From Nemertoderma westbladi (taxonomy: Eukaryota; Xenacoelomorpha; Nemertodermatida; Nemertodermatidae), in assembly GCA_032718475.1 (NCBI GenBank), contig JAUCBJ010008261.1, positions 1 to 64,000 of the forward strand: a DNA stretch of 64,000 bases. The letters run 5' to 3'. A program made the position numbers and the translations under genes. The notes beneath the pieces were generated by a model. It had not been told where the DNA came from, ran no database searches, and saw nothing but the letters and a program-made list of their open reading frames with translations. Below, in pieces: positions 22,460 through 33,556 of this stretch. Positions within the stretch are counted from its first letter, which is position 1; every line of letters begins with the position of its first letter.

Positions 22460-24296
22460 AAGATATAGCTAGCTAATAAGTAAAGTAAAGATATAGCTAG
22501 CTAATAAGTAAAGTAAAGATATAGATAGCTAATAAGTAAAGTAAAGATATAGCTAGCTAATAAGTAAAGTAAAGATATAGCTAACTAATAAGTAAAGTAA
22601 AGATATAGCTAACTAATAAGTAAAGTAAAGATATAGCTAACTAATAAGTAAAGTAAAGATATAGCTAACTAATAAGTAAAGTAAAGATATAGCTAACTAA
22701 TAAGTAAAGTAAAGATATAGCTAACTAATAAGTAAAGTAAAGATATAGCTAACTAATAAGTAAAGTAAAGATATAGCTAACTAATAAGTAAAGTAAAGAT
22801 ATAGCTAACTAATAAGTAAAGTAAAGATATAGCTAGCTAATAAGTAAAGTAAAGATATAGCTAACTAATAAGTAAAGTAAAGATATAGCTAACTAATAAG
22901 TAAAGTAAAGATATAGCTAACTAATAAGTAAAGTAAAGATATAGCTAACTAATAAGTAAAGTAAAGATATAGCTAGCTAATAAGTATAGTAAAGATATAG
23001 CTAGCTAATAAGTAAAGTAAAGATATAGCTAACTAATAAGTAAAGTAAAGATATAGCTAGTTAATAAGTAAAGTAAAGATATAGCTAGCTAATAAGTAAA
23101 GTAAAGATATAGCTAACTAATAAGTAAAGTAAAGATATAGCTAGTTAATAAGTAAAGTAAAGATATAGCTAACTAATAAGTAAAGTAAAGATATAGCTAG
23201 TTAATAAGTAAAGTAAAGATATAGCTAGCTAATAAGTAAAGTAAAGATATAGCTAACTAATAAGTAAAGTAAAGATATAGCTAGTTAATAAGTAAAGTAA
23301 AGATATAGCTAGCTAATAAGTAAAGTAAAGATATAGCTAGCTAATAAGTAAAGTAAAGATATAGCTAGCTAATAAGTAAAGTAAAGATATAGCTAGCTAA
23401 TAAGTAAAGTAAAGATATAGCTAACTAATAAGTAAAGTAAAGATATAGCTAACTAATAAGTAAAGTAAAGATATAGCTAACTAATAAGTAAAGTAAAGAT
23501 ATAGCTAACTAATAAGTAAAGTAAAGATATAGCTAACTAATAAGTAAAGTAAAGATATAGCTAACTAATAAGTAAAGTAAAGATATAGCTAGCTAATAAG
23601 TAAAGTAAAGATATAGCTAACTAATAAGTAAAGTAAAGATATAGCTAACTAATAAGTAAAGTAATGATATAGCTAACTAATAAGTAAAGTAAAGATATAG
23701 CTAACTAATAAGTAAAGTAAAGATATAGCTAGCTAATAAGTAAAGTAAAGATATAGCTAGCTAATAAGTAAAGTAAAGATATAGCTAACTAATAAGTAAA
23801 GTAAAGATATAGCTAGTTAATAAGTAAAGTAAAGATATAGCTAGCTAATAAGTAAAGTAAAGATATAGCTAACTAATAAGTAAAGTAAAGATATAGCTAG
23901 TTAATAAGTAAAGTAAAGATATAGCTAACTAATAAGTAAAGTAAAGATATAGCTAGTTAATAAGTAAAGTAAAGATATAGCTAGCTAATAAGTAAAGTAA
24001 AGATATAGCTAACTAATAAGTAAAGTAAAGATATAGCTAGTTAATAAGTAAAGTAAAGATATAGCTAGCTAAAAAGTAAAGTAAAGATATAGCTAGCTAA
24101 TAAGTAAAGTAAAGATATAGCTAGCTAATAAGTAAAGTAAAGATATAGCTAGCTAATAAGTAAAGTAAAGATATAGCTAGCTAATAAGTAAAGTAAAGAT
24201 ATAGCTAACTAATAAGTAAAGTAAAGATATAGCTAGTTAATAAGTAAAGTAAAGATATAGCTAGCTAATAAGTAAAGTAAAGATATAGCTAGTTAA
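22460..24296. repeat. 28-bp satellite, main segment
   Basis: About 65 tandem copies of the 28-bp unit. Units differ mainly at one spot (AGCTAGC, AGCTAAC or AGCTAGT before TAATAAG), and these variants recur in local patterns, which points to amplification of multi-unit blocks. It ends at a poly(T) tract where a second insertion begins. Confidence 0.95.
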
Positions 24297-24469
24297 TTTT
24301 TTTTTTTTTAACTTTACAAGCCTCATTTATTCACAAAATAATAAAAACCTTCAGAAATACAAACACAATTATAGGCACTATAACAAACAATTAAAAACAG
24401 TAATTACAGAAACGCGGGAAATTTAAAAAACAATTGTACAACCACCACCAGCTGTATTTGACGGCTGCC
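24297..24469 (-). mobile_element. Short poly(A)-tailed retro-insertion in the same satellite
   Basis: A roughly 170-bp non-satellite segment starting with about 14 T residues (a 3' poly(A) on the minus strand) interrupts the array, which resumes with CTAGTTAATAAG. CTAGTTAAT occurs on both sides as a likely target duplication. It has the same orientation and the same kind of 3' end as the 3.4-kb insertion 1.8 kb away. It is too short to show coding sequence; I take it to be the 3' UTR of a severely truncated element. Confidence 0.75.
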
Positions 24470-24727
24470 TAGTTAATAAGTAAAGTAAAGATATAGCTAG
24501 CTAATAAGTAAAGTAAAGATATAGCTAGCTAATAAGTAAAGTAAAGATATAGCTAACTAATAAGTAAAGTAAAGATATAGCTAGCTAATAAGTAAAGTAA
24601 AGATATAGCTAACTAATAAGTAAAGTAAAGATATAGCTAACTAATAAGTAAAGTAAAGATATAGCTAACTAATAAGTAAAGTAAAGATATAGCTAACTAA
24701 TAAGTAAAGTAAAGATATAGCTAACTA
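24470..24727. repeat. 28-bp satellite, right segment
   Basis: About nine further copies of the 28-bp unit, ending in sequence with ACTAGCTACC words. Confidence 0.95.
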
Positions 24728-24881
24728 GATTAAAAATACTAGCTACCATAGAAAAACATTATATTTTAATCAATACCAGTAACTTACATGTTCTAGAACA
24801 TTTAAAACAACAAAATGTGAGAACACTAACTAGTATAATAGTACAGTTAAAAATGCAAAAATGTAGCCACGGGCGGAACTG

Positions 24882-27705
24882 GGCGAGTGTGCATAAAACT
24901 CACGATTAATCGCCATCGTACGAGCAATTATCTTTTGTACTATTTTTACGATTAATCGTATGTTTGATGTGAATAAAATCGCACGTTGTCAAGATTGATC
25001 GTAGAAATTTGACGATTAATCGTGAAAAAGATTAATCATATTGCTATTGTGAATAAAATGTATCTTTACTACGATTAATCGTAAATAATTAAAGATCAAT
25101 CGTAGGTTGAAATTACGCCGTGTCCGTGACAACAACATTGCACGCTCGTCGCGGGTCGTCGCGCAGCACGAGACTCAGTTATTCGGAGTTAGTTAGTAAT
25201 TCGGAAATCACAACCCTAGACTAAAACTGTCTTTAACCCCACCCAACCCTACCTACACTATAAAATGAGACTGTTATAACATATTGCTCTCATTTACTTA
25301 AATTTTAAGTAAATTATTCATTTTATTTCCAGTAATTTTTTTATGTTATTGTACAGTAATTTGAATTGTTGTTTTGTAAATTTATTTTTTTATACCCGGC
25401 CCCGGCCTAAAGCAATTCCCCCGGCCCCGACCCCCGGTCGTTCACTACTGAGAACGAAAACAATAAATAAAAATAATAGACTCTACAGTAATAGGCAGGG
25501 AATGCAGGCTGGCTGGCTAAGAATATAAATAATCCATGTCTTGTCCTACAGAAGTTTCATACCCACCCCAGTCATTTATCCTAATTTACATTTTTTAAGC
25601 ATATCATAAAATGTGCTGTAAGAGCTAGAATAGATAGAAACCACTGTAATTTTAGAAAACGTTTGATTTATAATCAGTTTCAGAATGTCTAAGAATAGAG
25701 CTTCGTCCAATTATTATCTAGTCTAATTTAATCTACTCTGTCTGTCAGTCGGATTGTCTGCCTGACAGTCATACATTGTGACGATCAGATTCATAGGCAG
25801 AGATTCCACGATTACTCTGGAATTAAATTATATATCTCTACTAAGCCGTTTTAAGATTTGAAATACTCATTAAATTCTACTCTAGATGAAATAAAAAAAA
25901 CAAATATCTGAAACTTTGACTCTAGGGTGGCTACTCCCTTAATGAAATATTAAGTTCTTTTATCTCCCGATTTTCGGGTAATTCGAGCGAAAAAAGTAAA
26001 ATAAGTAAAATAATGTTACTTAAATACTGTAATGCGCTACCCCGGCTGTTCTCTATATCGACCTCTAATTACTCAATAAAGTCTGTAGAATTCCGCATTT
26101 CTGTGGGGCGCCGAGGCAAATTGACGCAACTAATGCTGATTTTATTACCACAACCTTTGCAATTAAACTCTCTTAGTTTTTCGCAGAAGCGAGCTCGAGT
26201 GCAGGAGTATTATGGACTCTAGTTGTTGATGTTATTTTATATTCAAGTTTGAGTTACATTGTTTGTTCGATTGCATGTTGTGTGTTGCATCTTTTATATT
26301 TTTTATTCCACTATCGCAAATATGTTACCAGCTTGACTGGTTCCCATCCGAATGACATGTACGTAATTAGAAACTGATGTTCTAATGATTAATAAATTAT
26401 TGTAGAAATTACCATAAAAAAGCTAAACTTGTTTAAAAAAGACAAAAATGGCCACATTTATTAAAACATATTAATATTAGCCAATTACTTTGCTTTATTT
26501 AAGGGGGGGAGGGGGGGGGGGGGGGGGGGGGGGTATACCCTCCCTAAGGTAAAATTTTCAAATTATTGTTTCTTTATTTCACCTAGATCAGAATTTCATG
26601 AGGATTACAACAGCTTAGTGAGACCTCTTTCAGTTCTCGAGTTATCACTGTTTTTCCGTATGACGGTCTGTCAAATTGTAAGAAAGACAACAGACTGACA
26701 GATAGACTAGATTCCACCAAAAATTTAAACTGACATTGGAATTGAAATCAGCGACCCCGAAAACCCCAGTAATGAACATTTTAGCTTGTTTGTGTGCATC
26801 CTTCGTGCCAGAAATAATTAACCAACCAGAACACAGACAGCCAATGTTGGCGGGACGGTTTAAACTTTGAAGGGCATTTTCTCGGAATGACATTTTTAAT
26901 TTTCGAATTACTACTCCTCCGTCATTTTTCAACCAATTTCTTCGTTTATGGCTCATTCGAACGAGCTTTGGAAGCTCTTTAAAAGTTATCTTATGGAATT
27001 TTGATAAATATAACCATTTTTTCTAATTAGCCATTTTTAATTAAAAATATGATTAATTAAAATAATTAATTAAAATAATTAATTAAAATAATAAATTAAA
27101 ATAATTAATTAAAATAATTAATTAAAATAAAATTGGCTAATTAAAAATTCTATAAGATAACTTTTGTAGAGTCGATCACGCTGAGTCCTAAAAAGTTGGT
27201 TTCAAGAAATTTGGACCAAAATTGAGGGACTAGTAGCAATTTAAGTGAAATCTTTAATTCCGCCGCAAGCCGCTAGGGGGAGGCTACAAATTTTCAAATT
27301 TTACTATAAAGGCTATTTCGCCTTCCATACAGTGGTTGACCATGACAAAATAGCAATATTATCATTTTACAGTAATTGACAGCCGTTTTAAAAAAAGGTT
27401 CATGGGGGGTATACCCCCCCTTAAGCTACGACACAAAATGTGAGTTGCCGTAAATATATGAAGGATTTCTAATACGTACGATCAATATTTACGACAACGA
27501 TCGTTCGTAAAATTTTATTCACATCAGCGTATTTTTATTTCCGTCATAAAATACGATTAATCGTAAAAATCGTACGATTAATCGTAAATGCCTTTATTCA
27601 CAGTGCAGTAAAAATATTTTGTTTTTACGAACAATATCATTCGTAAATATATTTACGATTAATCTTAACATGATACGATTTATCTTAAAGTTATTCACAC
27701 TCGCC
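24882..27705. mobile_element. Harbinger-1: non-autonomous PIF/Harbinger element
   Basis: Terminal inverted repeats begin GGCGAGTGTG and end CACACTCGCC; the 3-bp target CTG flanks both ends (24879-24881, 27706-27708). CTG/CAG-type 3-bp duplications are typical of PIF/Harbinger elements. The subterminal 200-250 bp on both sides carry many CGATTAATCG and TACGAT words and match Harbinger-2 closely. No transposase or Myb gene is visible; small open frames show no motifs. The family is assigned through Harbinger-2, which does encode recognisable proteins. Confidence 0.8.
26503..27420. mobile_element. TTAA-flanked non-autonomous element inside Harbinger-1
   Basis: G-rich ends that share GGGTATACCC form inverted termini, and TTAA lies directly outside (26499-26502, 27421-27424). 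The corresponding place in Harbinger-2 (about 53452-53462) lacks this insert, reading straight from the CTTTGCTTTA phrase into the TAAGCTACGAC phrase. Inside are an inverted repeat (AAAAGTTATCTTAT arm near 26980 against 27135-27170) and an AATTAATTAAAAT tandem at about 27050-27125. There is no coding frame. Confidence 0.7.
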
Positions 27706-28030
27706 CTGGGCGAGTGTGAATAAAACTCACGATTAATCGCCATCGTACGATCAATTCTAATTTGTACTATTTTTACGATTAATCGTTGCAAAGATTATTC
27801 GTATGTTTGATGTGAATAAAATCGCACGTTGTCAAGATTGATCGTAGAAATTTGACGATTAATCGTGAAAAAGATTAATCATATTGCTATTGTGAATAAA
27901 ACGTATCTTCACTACGATTAATCGGGATGATTCTAAATTAGGAAAACACTAGTAAAACAGTAAAACACTAGGAAAACATAGGAAGAGTACTGTAAAACAC
28001 ACGGAAAACAGTGAAAATATTGATCAGCAG

Positions 28031-29183
28031 TGTAAAAGCTTTTGCGTAATTAACCGGTTATTTTCCCGTAAAGTACTCTGTAGTTGGTTTACCAGGCATA
28101 AAAAGGCCGTGTCCTTACTGTATTGGTGTTTTAGAGGACATAAAAGTCATTTCTTCTGTATGTGTACTTTAGAGGACATAATCCGCAATTTCGTGACGCA
28201 ATAAGCTGGATACTCTTGAAAACAGTGTCGCTACCATGACGACGGCTAACAGCTGATATTGCCACGTCGAACATTTCTTTGTTCTTTGTTCTCTCTTTGT
28301 ACGGTCGACCAATCAGAGCGTTTTTTGTCTCTGTGTTGGAGGTTGGATACAGAAACTCAGGAATTCAGTGTTATGTTTTTGCCCAGAGCCTAAGAACACC
28401 GGCTTTTGGCACCTCCGTGTTTCAGTCTTTAGCTTAACATTAGTAGGCTTAATTATAGAACGTATATCTGTTATCAATGCAATTCATACCTCACTCTAAT
28501 AATCATTTATACCTTAACATTACTGCTTTTGCTGTTGGTTATTCATTATATTTGTTGATGAAATATTATATCGGAATACTGATCAATAGTCAGACACCCC
28601 AATCTTCTTGATATACTAAAGGTTAGAGAGACCGGTTACATATAAACGATTGCGACCTATGTTAAGTGGTTTGAAGTGAATCTAATGCTATTTCATAGGC
28701 CCTACATAAATTGTATGTTGCTCTCTTTATACGTGACTAAATTTAGTGAAGGTCGGCAGATTAGTGTGCAGTATTGTGCAGCATTGTGTATGATTGTAAC
28801 TGATAACAAAGCATCTCCTAAAGAATGCGCCATATACGTGAATCTATAGCCATTTCGTTGTGTCTAGTTTAAGTCATAACTCTGTTTACATATTTAGAGC
28901 GCCACGTCCTAAAGGAACTGTTAATATTTCCCGAAAGTGAATAATATTTGTCAGAGATTATATATTACGATCAGTCGAATAGTACAGTAGGCTTACACCA
29001 TCAATCAAGTTAAGCTTCCGAATTCAGTCTCCCGGGTATATCCAGCGGGTGAATGATTGCGCATAGACTGGCTTCGGCTAATGTAGTGTATCAAATACTC
29101 GTCATAGGCTAAAGACTATCTATCATCTAAAAGACATCCTAATTTGGCAGGTTAAACTGTCAAAGGTCTTAAAAGCGCAAACA
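28031..29183 (+). repeat. 5' LTR of the giant BEL/Pao element
   Basis: It starts TGTAAAAGC and ends GCGCAAACA. It would supply the promoter and RNA start, but I cannot place a TATA box or initiator with confidence. It is near-identical to 47883-49037. Confidence 0.9.
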
Positions 29184-29199
29184 ATAACAGATATTGCTT

Positions 29200-29224
29200 C
29201 TAGATTGCGGTGTAAGCAATCTAG
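29200..29224 (+). promoter_or_regulatory. Perfect hairpin just downstream of the 5' LTR
   Basis: CTAGATTGC and its exact complement GCAATCTAG enclose the 7-base loop GGTGTAA, 16 bases after the LTR end. A retrotransposon normally has its minus-strand primer site here, and I see no TGG-starting tRNA match at the LTR edge. The hairpin could be a priming or packaging structure; this is inference. Confidence 0.5.
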
Positions 29225-29464
29225 TCGAAAGTACCGGTCGACCGGTAACCAGTAGGCCTGACTGCCTGATCATCCGGACCGGTACCTACAGCAGTACAGG
29301 TACAGCAGTATTATTCGATTGTGAAATTGTATACCGGTAGGCTGTTTAAGAGATTAGGGACTGTACACCCCTTGTTTCTTTTGGAGCTTACTTATTTCTG
29401 TCAGTTTTATTTATTTGTAGGCCAGTATTGAGCAGAAGGCGTGTAAGCCTGCTCAGATTGTACA

Positions 29465-30042
29465 GATAATTTGTAGGCTTGACTGTTGTCTAACTGTTGT
29501 TAAGTCTGAACGGATTGCAGTGTGTGTAGAGCATCTGTCCGATAAAGTGCTAGTTAGGAAAGTAGGGGCTTCAAGTGCTGTGAGGTAAACCCCCTGTGAA
29601 AGAATAAGTCGTACTACTGGGTTAGAACGCATACTAACTAATCATTTCGGAGTCTGCATATACTGTAGTGTATTTGGGCTTGATAGTAGTCTGCCATCGT
29701 TTGGTCTGTACTTTGTTTGTGTAGTCTGTACGGGTAGCGTATAATTTTATTTAGATAATTTGTAGGCTGGATAGTTGTCTGGCTGTTGTTGGGTTTGAGG
29801 AAATTTCGGTGTGTGTAGAGCATCTGTCCGATAAAGTGCTAGTTGGGAACGTAGGGGCTTCAAGTGCTGTGAGGTAAACCCCCTGTGAAAGAATAAGTCG
29901 TACTACTAGGTTAGAACGCATACTAACTAATCATTTCGGAGTCTGCATATACCGTAGTTTGTTTAGGCTTGATAGTAGTCTGTCAGTATTTAGTCTGCAT
30001 TTTGTTTGAGTAGTTTGTACGCGTAGCGTAATATTTATTATT
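29465..30042 (+). repeat. 289-bp tandem duplication in the 5' leader
   Basis: Two adjacent copies (29465-29753, 29754-about 30042) share long identical blocks such as GAGCATCTGTCCGATAAAGT and AAACCCCCTGTGAAAGAATA. Differences between the copies are scattered, so the duplication predates this insertion. Confidence 0.85.
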
Positions 30043-31363
30043 CAGAGTTTATGCGATTATTCGCAACATTCATATCCCCAAGTTTATTCCTACAGTAATT
30101 GTGTTTGTTATACATACCGTTATAGTTAAACTAACCTCGGTACTACATCAGGGCTGCTCGGCGTAGGTAAAGACTGGAGATTTTATGCTTTGGTCACTCC
30201 GGCAGATACCGTGGTTCTTTTAACTGTTCAAGTATTTTTAACTACTGATTATTTGTTGTACAAGTACTTGTACCTAATTTAGGGTTTAGTGTACAGTACT
30301 TTCCGAAGGTGATTAGTGTGTGGGCAGTATATTTGTGTTGTAAAGTGGTTAATAGGCACGTTGGTTCTGGTAGACCGCGGTAATTAATCTCTGGGTAGGA
30401 ACACTCCGTGATACATAACGTAGTACCTATAGCGATACGGCTATAGGTCGTCAGACGGTGGTATTTTCCTATCTGGACAACGCAGTATATTTACTACTAC
30501 TTATTATTTTCAAATACCGTAGTAACCTGTCCGTTGTAATAACCAGATATTCTAACCCTTTGTTAGGCTGGTTAGTAGACTTCTTGTAAAATTACCCTAA
30601 AAATTCGTATTTGTGTATTTGTAATTAAATTTTTGTGTTTATTTAGAGATTGTAATCTCAACCCAAATTGTACGTAATTTGTAGTATTAAGTAACTTAGG
30701 TAAATTAGAATTATTTGTTTTAGTGTCTAACAAGTAGCACTCCACTGAGAGCTCACAGCTTATGTGTGGTGACTCCCCCAGAAATAATAACATTTATTTC
30801 AAACATTGACAAAACCCATTAAACGGGTATATATATATTATAAATCAACTCAAACGATTTATAAATAGTAGGCCTGCCATACAACAATTAGGTCTCAATA
30901 TCAGTTGGACTACTGCTTAAATAACGGTAATAAAGTAAGTTAAAGTAACCAAGTAACCCTTAAAATTCAGAAATTCAATTATTTAAATAATTGATATACC
31001 GGTATTTACAATAGGCCTATTATCTTTATTTCTATAAATTTAGGCTGAAATTATACCGGTATTCTGTAATTAATTCTAGTCTGTAATTATACTTATATAT
31101 ATACATTATAAGTGTAAGCTGTATACCGGTATTCACGATAGGCCTATTATATATATAAATTTAGGCTGAAATCATACCGGTATTCTGTAATTAATTCTAG
31201 TTACTAATAATACTTATATATACTATAAGCATACCGGTATTCTAATATTATATATATATCACGCTACACTGAGTAGCAGTATCGGTAATTAATTACTAGG
31301 CTAGCAGTTAATGCTGAATTACTAGACTTGCTTAGACTGTAATATAGCAGTAGGCATTCAACT
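30043..31363 (+). other. Remaining untranslated leader, with a roughly 125-bp tandem duplication
   Basis: There is no gene. Bases about 30996-31120 and 31121-31245 are two copies of a unit with ATACCGGTATT, ATAGGCCTATTAT and TAAATTTAGGCTGAAAT. The leader between LTR and first ATG totals about 2.2 kb, which is unusually long. Confidence 0.65.
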
Positions 31364-33553
31364 GTGCAAACAAACATGTCTGATACTAAGCAGAACCTGT
31401 CAGACAGTTTATTAGATGTAACTATCTGCGACTCAGATAAGGGTGTAGAACCGTCTACACCTAAGTTCAGTTCACCTCCCACTGTGAGGAAGGTCATCCC
31501 TCCAGTAGTAATATCAGAACCTAGGCTGGTCCAACATCGTAGGTCTATCATAGGCACTCGAGCTCAGGTCAAGCAGGACCAAGAAGCAGCGGAACAGCAA
31601 CAACCCGCGAGCCAAGAACTTATTTCTCAGCGGCCCGACAGCTCCAGTAGTGAGGATACTGTAGAGCTGACACCCGAGCGCGGAGCAAAGATGACGGATG
31701 CGGTTTATTCGGATCCCCTTCTCATCCTGCCTGCAGCCGTACTCACTAGGATATTGATCGCGGTGGAAGAACACCAGATCGATTGGGAGTGAAGTCAGCG
31801 ATCAACTAAAGATAGTTATGCGGGATACACAAGGGAAGAACTGAAGTCTATTGTCGAGTCGCAATGGAACTTCCCCGGACCCGGACTCCCGTTTGATTTA
31901 TCAGAAGCTGCCTGGGAAGACATACACCGGATGGGAGTAACCAAGGAAACCATCGATCCAGCTGTGTGGAAGAGGTCCGCAGCCGGATACGCACAGGGAT
32001 TCTTAAGCTCTATGGAGCGACTAAAAGAACAACTGTTTCAACAACCACAAGGACCTCAAGAGCAGGGACAACTGCTTTATCAAGTTAGAGAAAGAATTCT
32101 GCGAATCAGGCTAATCTTATCGGCCTTTGAAGAGGCTTCTAAAAGAAGACAAGACACGTCGTTGCAAGTTGCTGTAAAGACTTGGTTTCAGCGGGTGAGT
32201 CTCCAGGTTCAAGGAACAGCTCAGTGGAAAGCTCAGCTGGAGGAGCGCTCAACCCATGGAGAATCAACAGACGCTACTTTTTCCCAAGTGGAAAGTGAAG
32301 CGACGGCAGAGAAACCGCATAAGAGGGATGCCATTGACATCTATCTGTCAGACTATCAGCGTTTTTTAGGAGATGAAGAGTTGAGGAGAAGGTTAGATGG
32401 ACTTAGCCCTAATAGTGAAGGAGCCCAGCGTATGTTGGACGCAATTGATGTGGATAGGATAGCTGCGAACCAAGCTAAATTTGATGAAAGTATCCGCATC
32501 GCTAAGGTTCAAGAAGAACAAGTAAAGAAAAAACGTATAGAAGATAGAAAGACAGCGGCAGTGGCAGCAGCAGTGGCAGAGGCAGAAGCGGAAAGAAAAG
32601 CGGCAGCAGCAGTGGCAGCGGCAGAAGCAGAAAGAAAAGCGGCAGTGGCAGTGGCAGTGGCAGAGGCCGAAGCGGAAAGGAAAGCGGCATCGGCAGTGGC
32701 AGAGGCCGAAGCGGAAAGAAAAGCGGCACTGGCAACAGCAGAGGCAGTGGCAGAAGCAGAACAGAGGGCATCTGCAGAGGCAACCCAACTAGAGTTGGAA
32801 AATCTTCAAGAGAGGCAAGACAACTTCAATAAACAGTTAACAGCTAGTAATATGCAGATGATGAGTCGATCTACTCCCAAAAGACAGGGGTATACATCAT
32901 CTGAGGAAGGCGATACTACCGATCCTGAAGGCGGAGGAAATCAATCTCGCCTAAGCAGACGTAAAAGAATGTCCCACCGTCAGAAATTGCCTGAATTGCC
33001 TCCAGCTGTTAGAAGGCAACTAAATAACACCAACTTAGGTAGTACAGAACCCACAGACCAAATAATTACAATAGAAAGACTCCCTACTATAGTAGATGAG
33101 CCTGAAATAATTAGGCCTGTTCTTGAAATCACCCCTTCGGTGATAGAGACACCTGTGCTCCCTGAACCTACCTCTAAATTCCCTCTGCACAGCACTAAGC
33201 TACCTGTGCCCAGTAGAACAGCCCATGAGACAGTTCAGGTCCTGGACTCCGAGCGAAATATTCATGATTTGTCGCCCGTTGTCCCTCGTCCGCCCGCTAC
33301 AACGTTGACGAATCCCGCTTCGGCGGTCAAATGGGTGGATGAGAGACGACGGGGGATGGATCTCCTGCTCGGACAGATGCAGGAGACCGTTCAGCAATTC
33401 AAGGGCACAGTAAGGGAAAGTAGGTTAGAGTTGCAAGAAGTGCAGCAAAGTATCGCGCTAGAACGCGATAAATTAGTAAATACACAAAGGGGTATACCAC
33501 CACCCCCTGTAACAATGTGTCAACCTGTTAGGTCTGAAGTATCTCATGCGTAA
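31364..33553 (+). pseudogene. Extended Gag N-terminal region with Ala/Glu/Arg coiled coil
   Basis: One frame of 730 codons from ATG 31364 to TAA 33551, broken by TGA at 31790; the next ATG after that is 31931. The same frame continues into the gag-pol region after the TAA, so all of this was probably one Gag or Gag-Pol product. Residues about 400-480 are repeats of the type AEAERKAA, strongly helical and likely coiled coil, encoded by a GCAGTGGCAG-like minisatellite (about 32555-32790). The C-terminal part is Pro-rich. I recognise no domain in the N-terminal half. In BEL/Pao elements a coiled-coil region ahead of the Gag core is plausible for particle assembly; here it is unusually long. Confidence 0.75.
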
Positions 33554-33556
33554 GGT

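Noticed and set aside
18572-24727. CRISPR-like regular repeats
   Set aside because: The 28-bp units are directly joined with no spacers, and the window is animal DNA, so this is a satellite.
26645-26956. A 103-codon minus-strand frame inside the TTAA element
   Set aside because: It has no recognisable domain and the element has no other coding sign.
32393-32788. Cys/Phe- and Leu/Pro-rich open frames on the minus strand
   Set aside because: They are the complement of the Ala/Glu/Arg repeat in Gag; their odd composition follows from the repeat.
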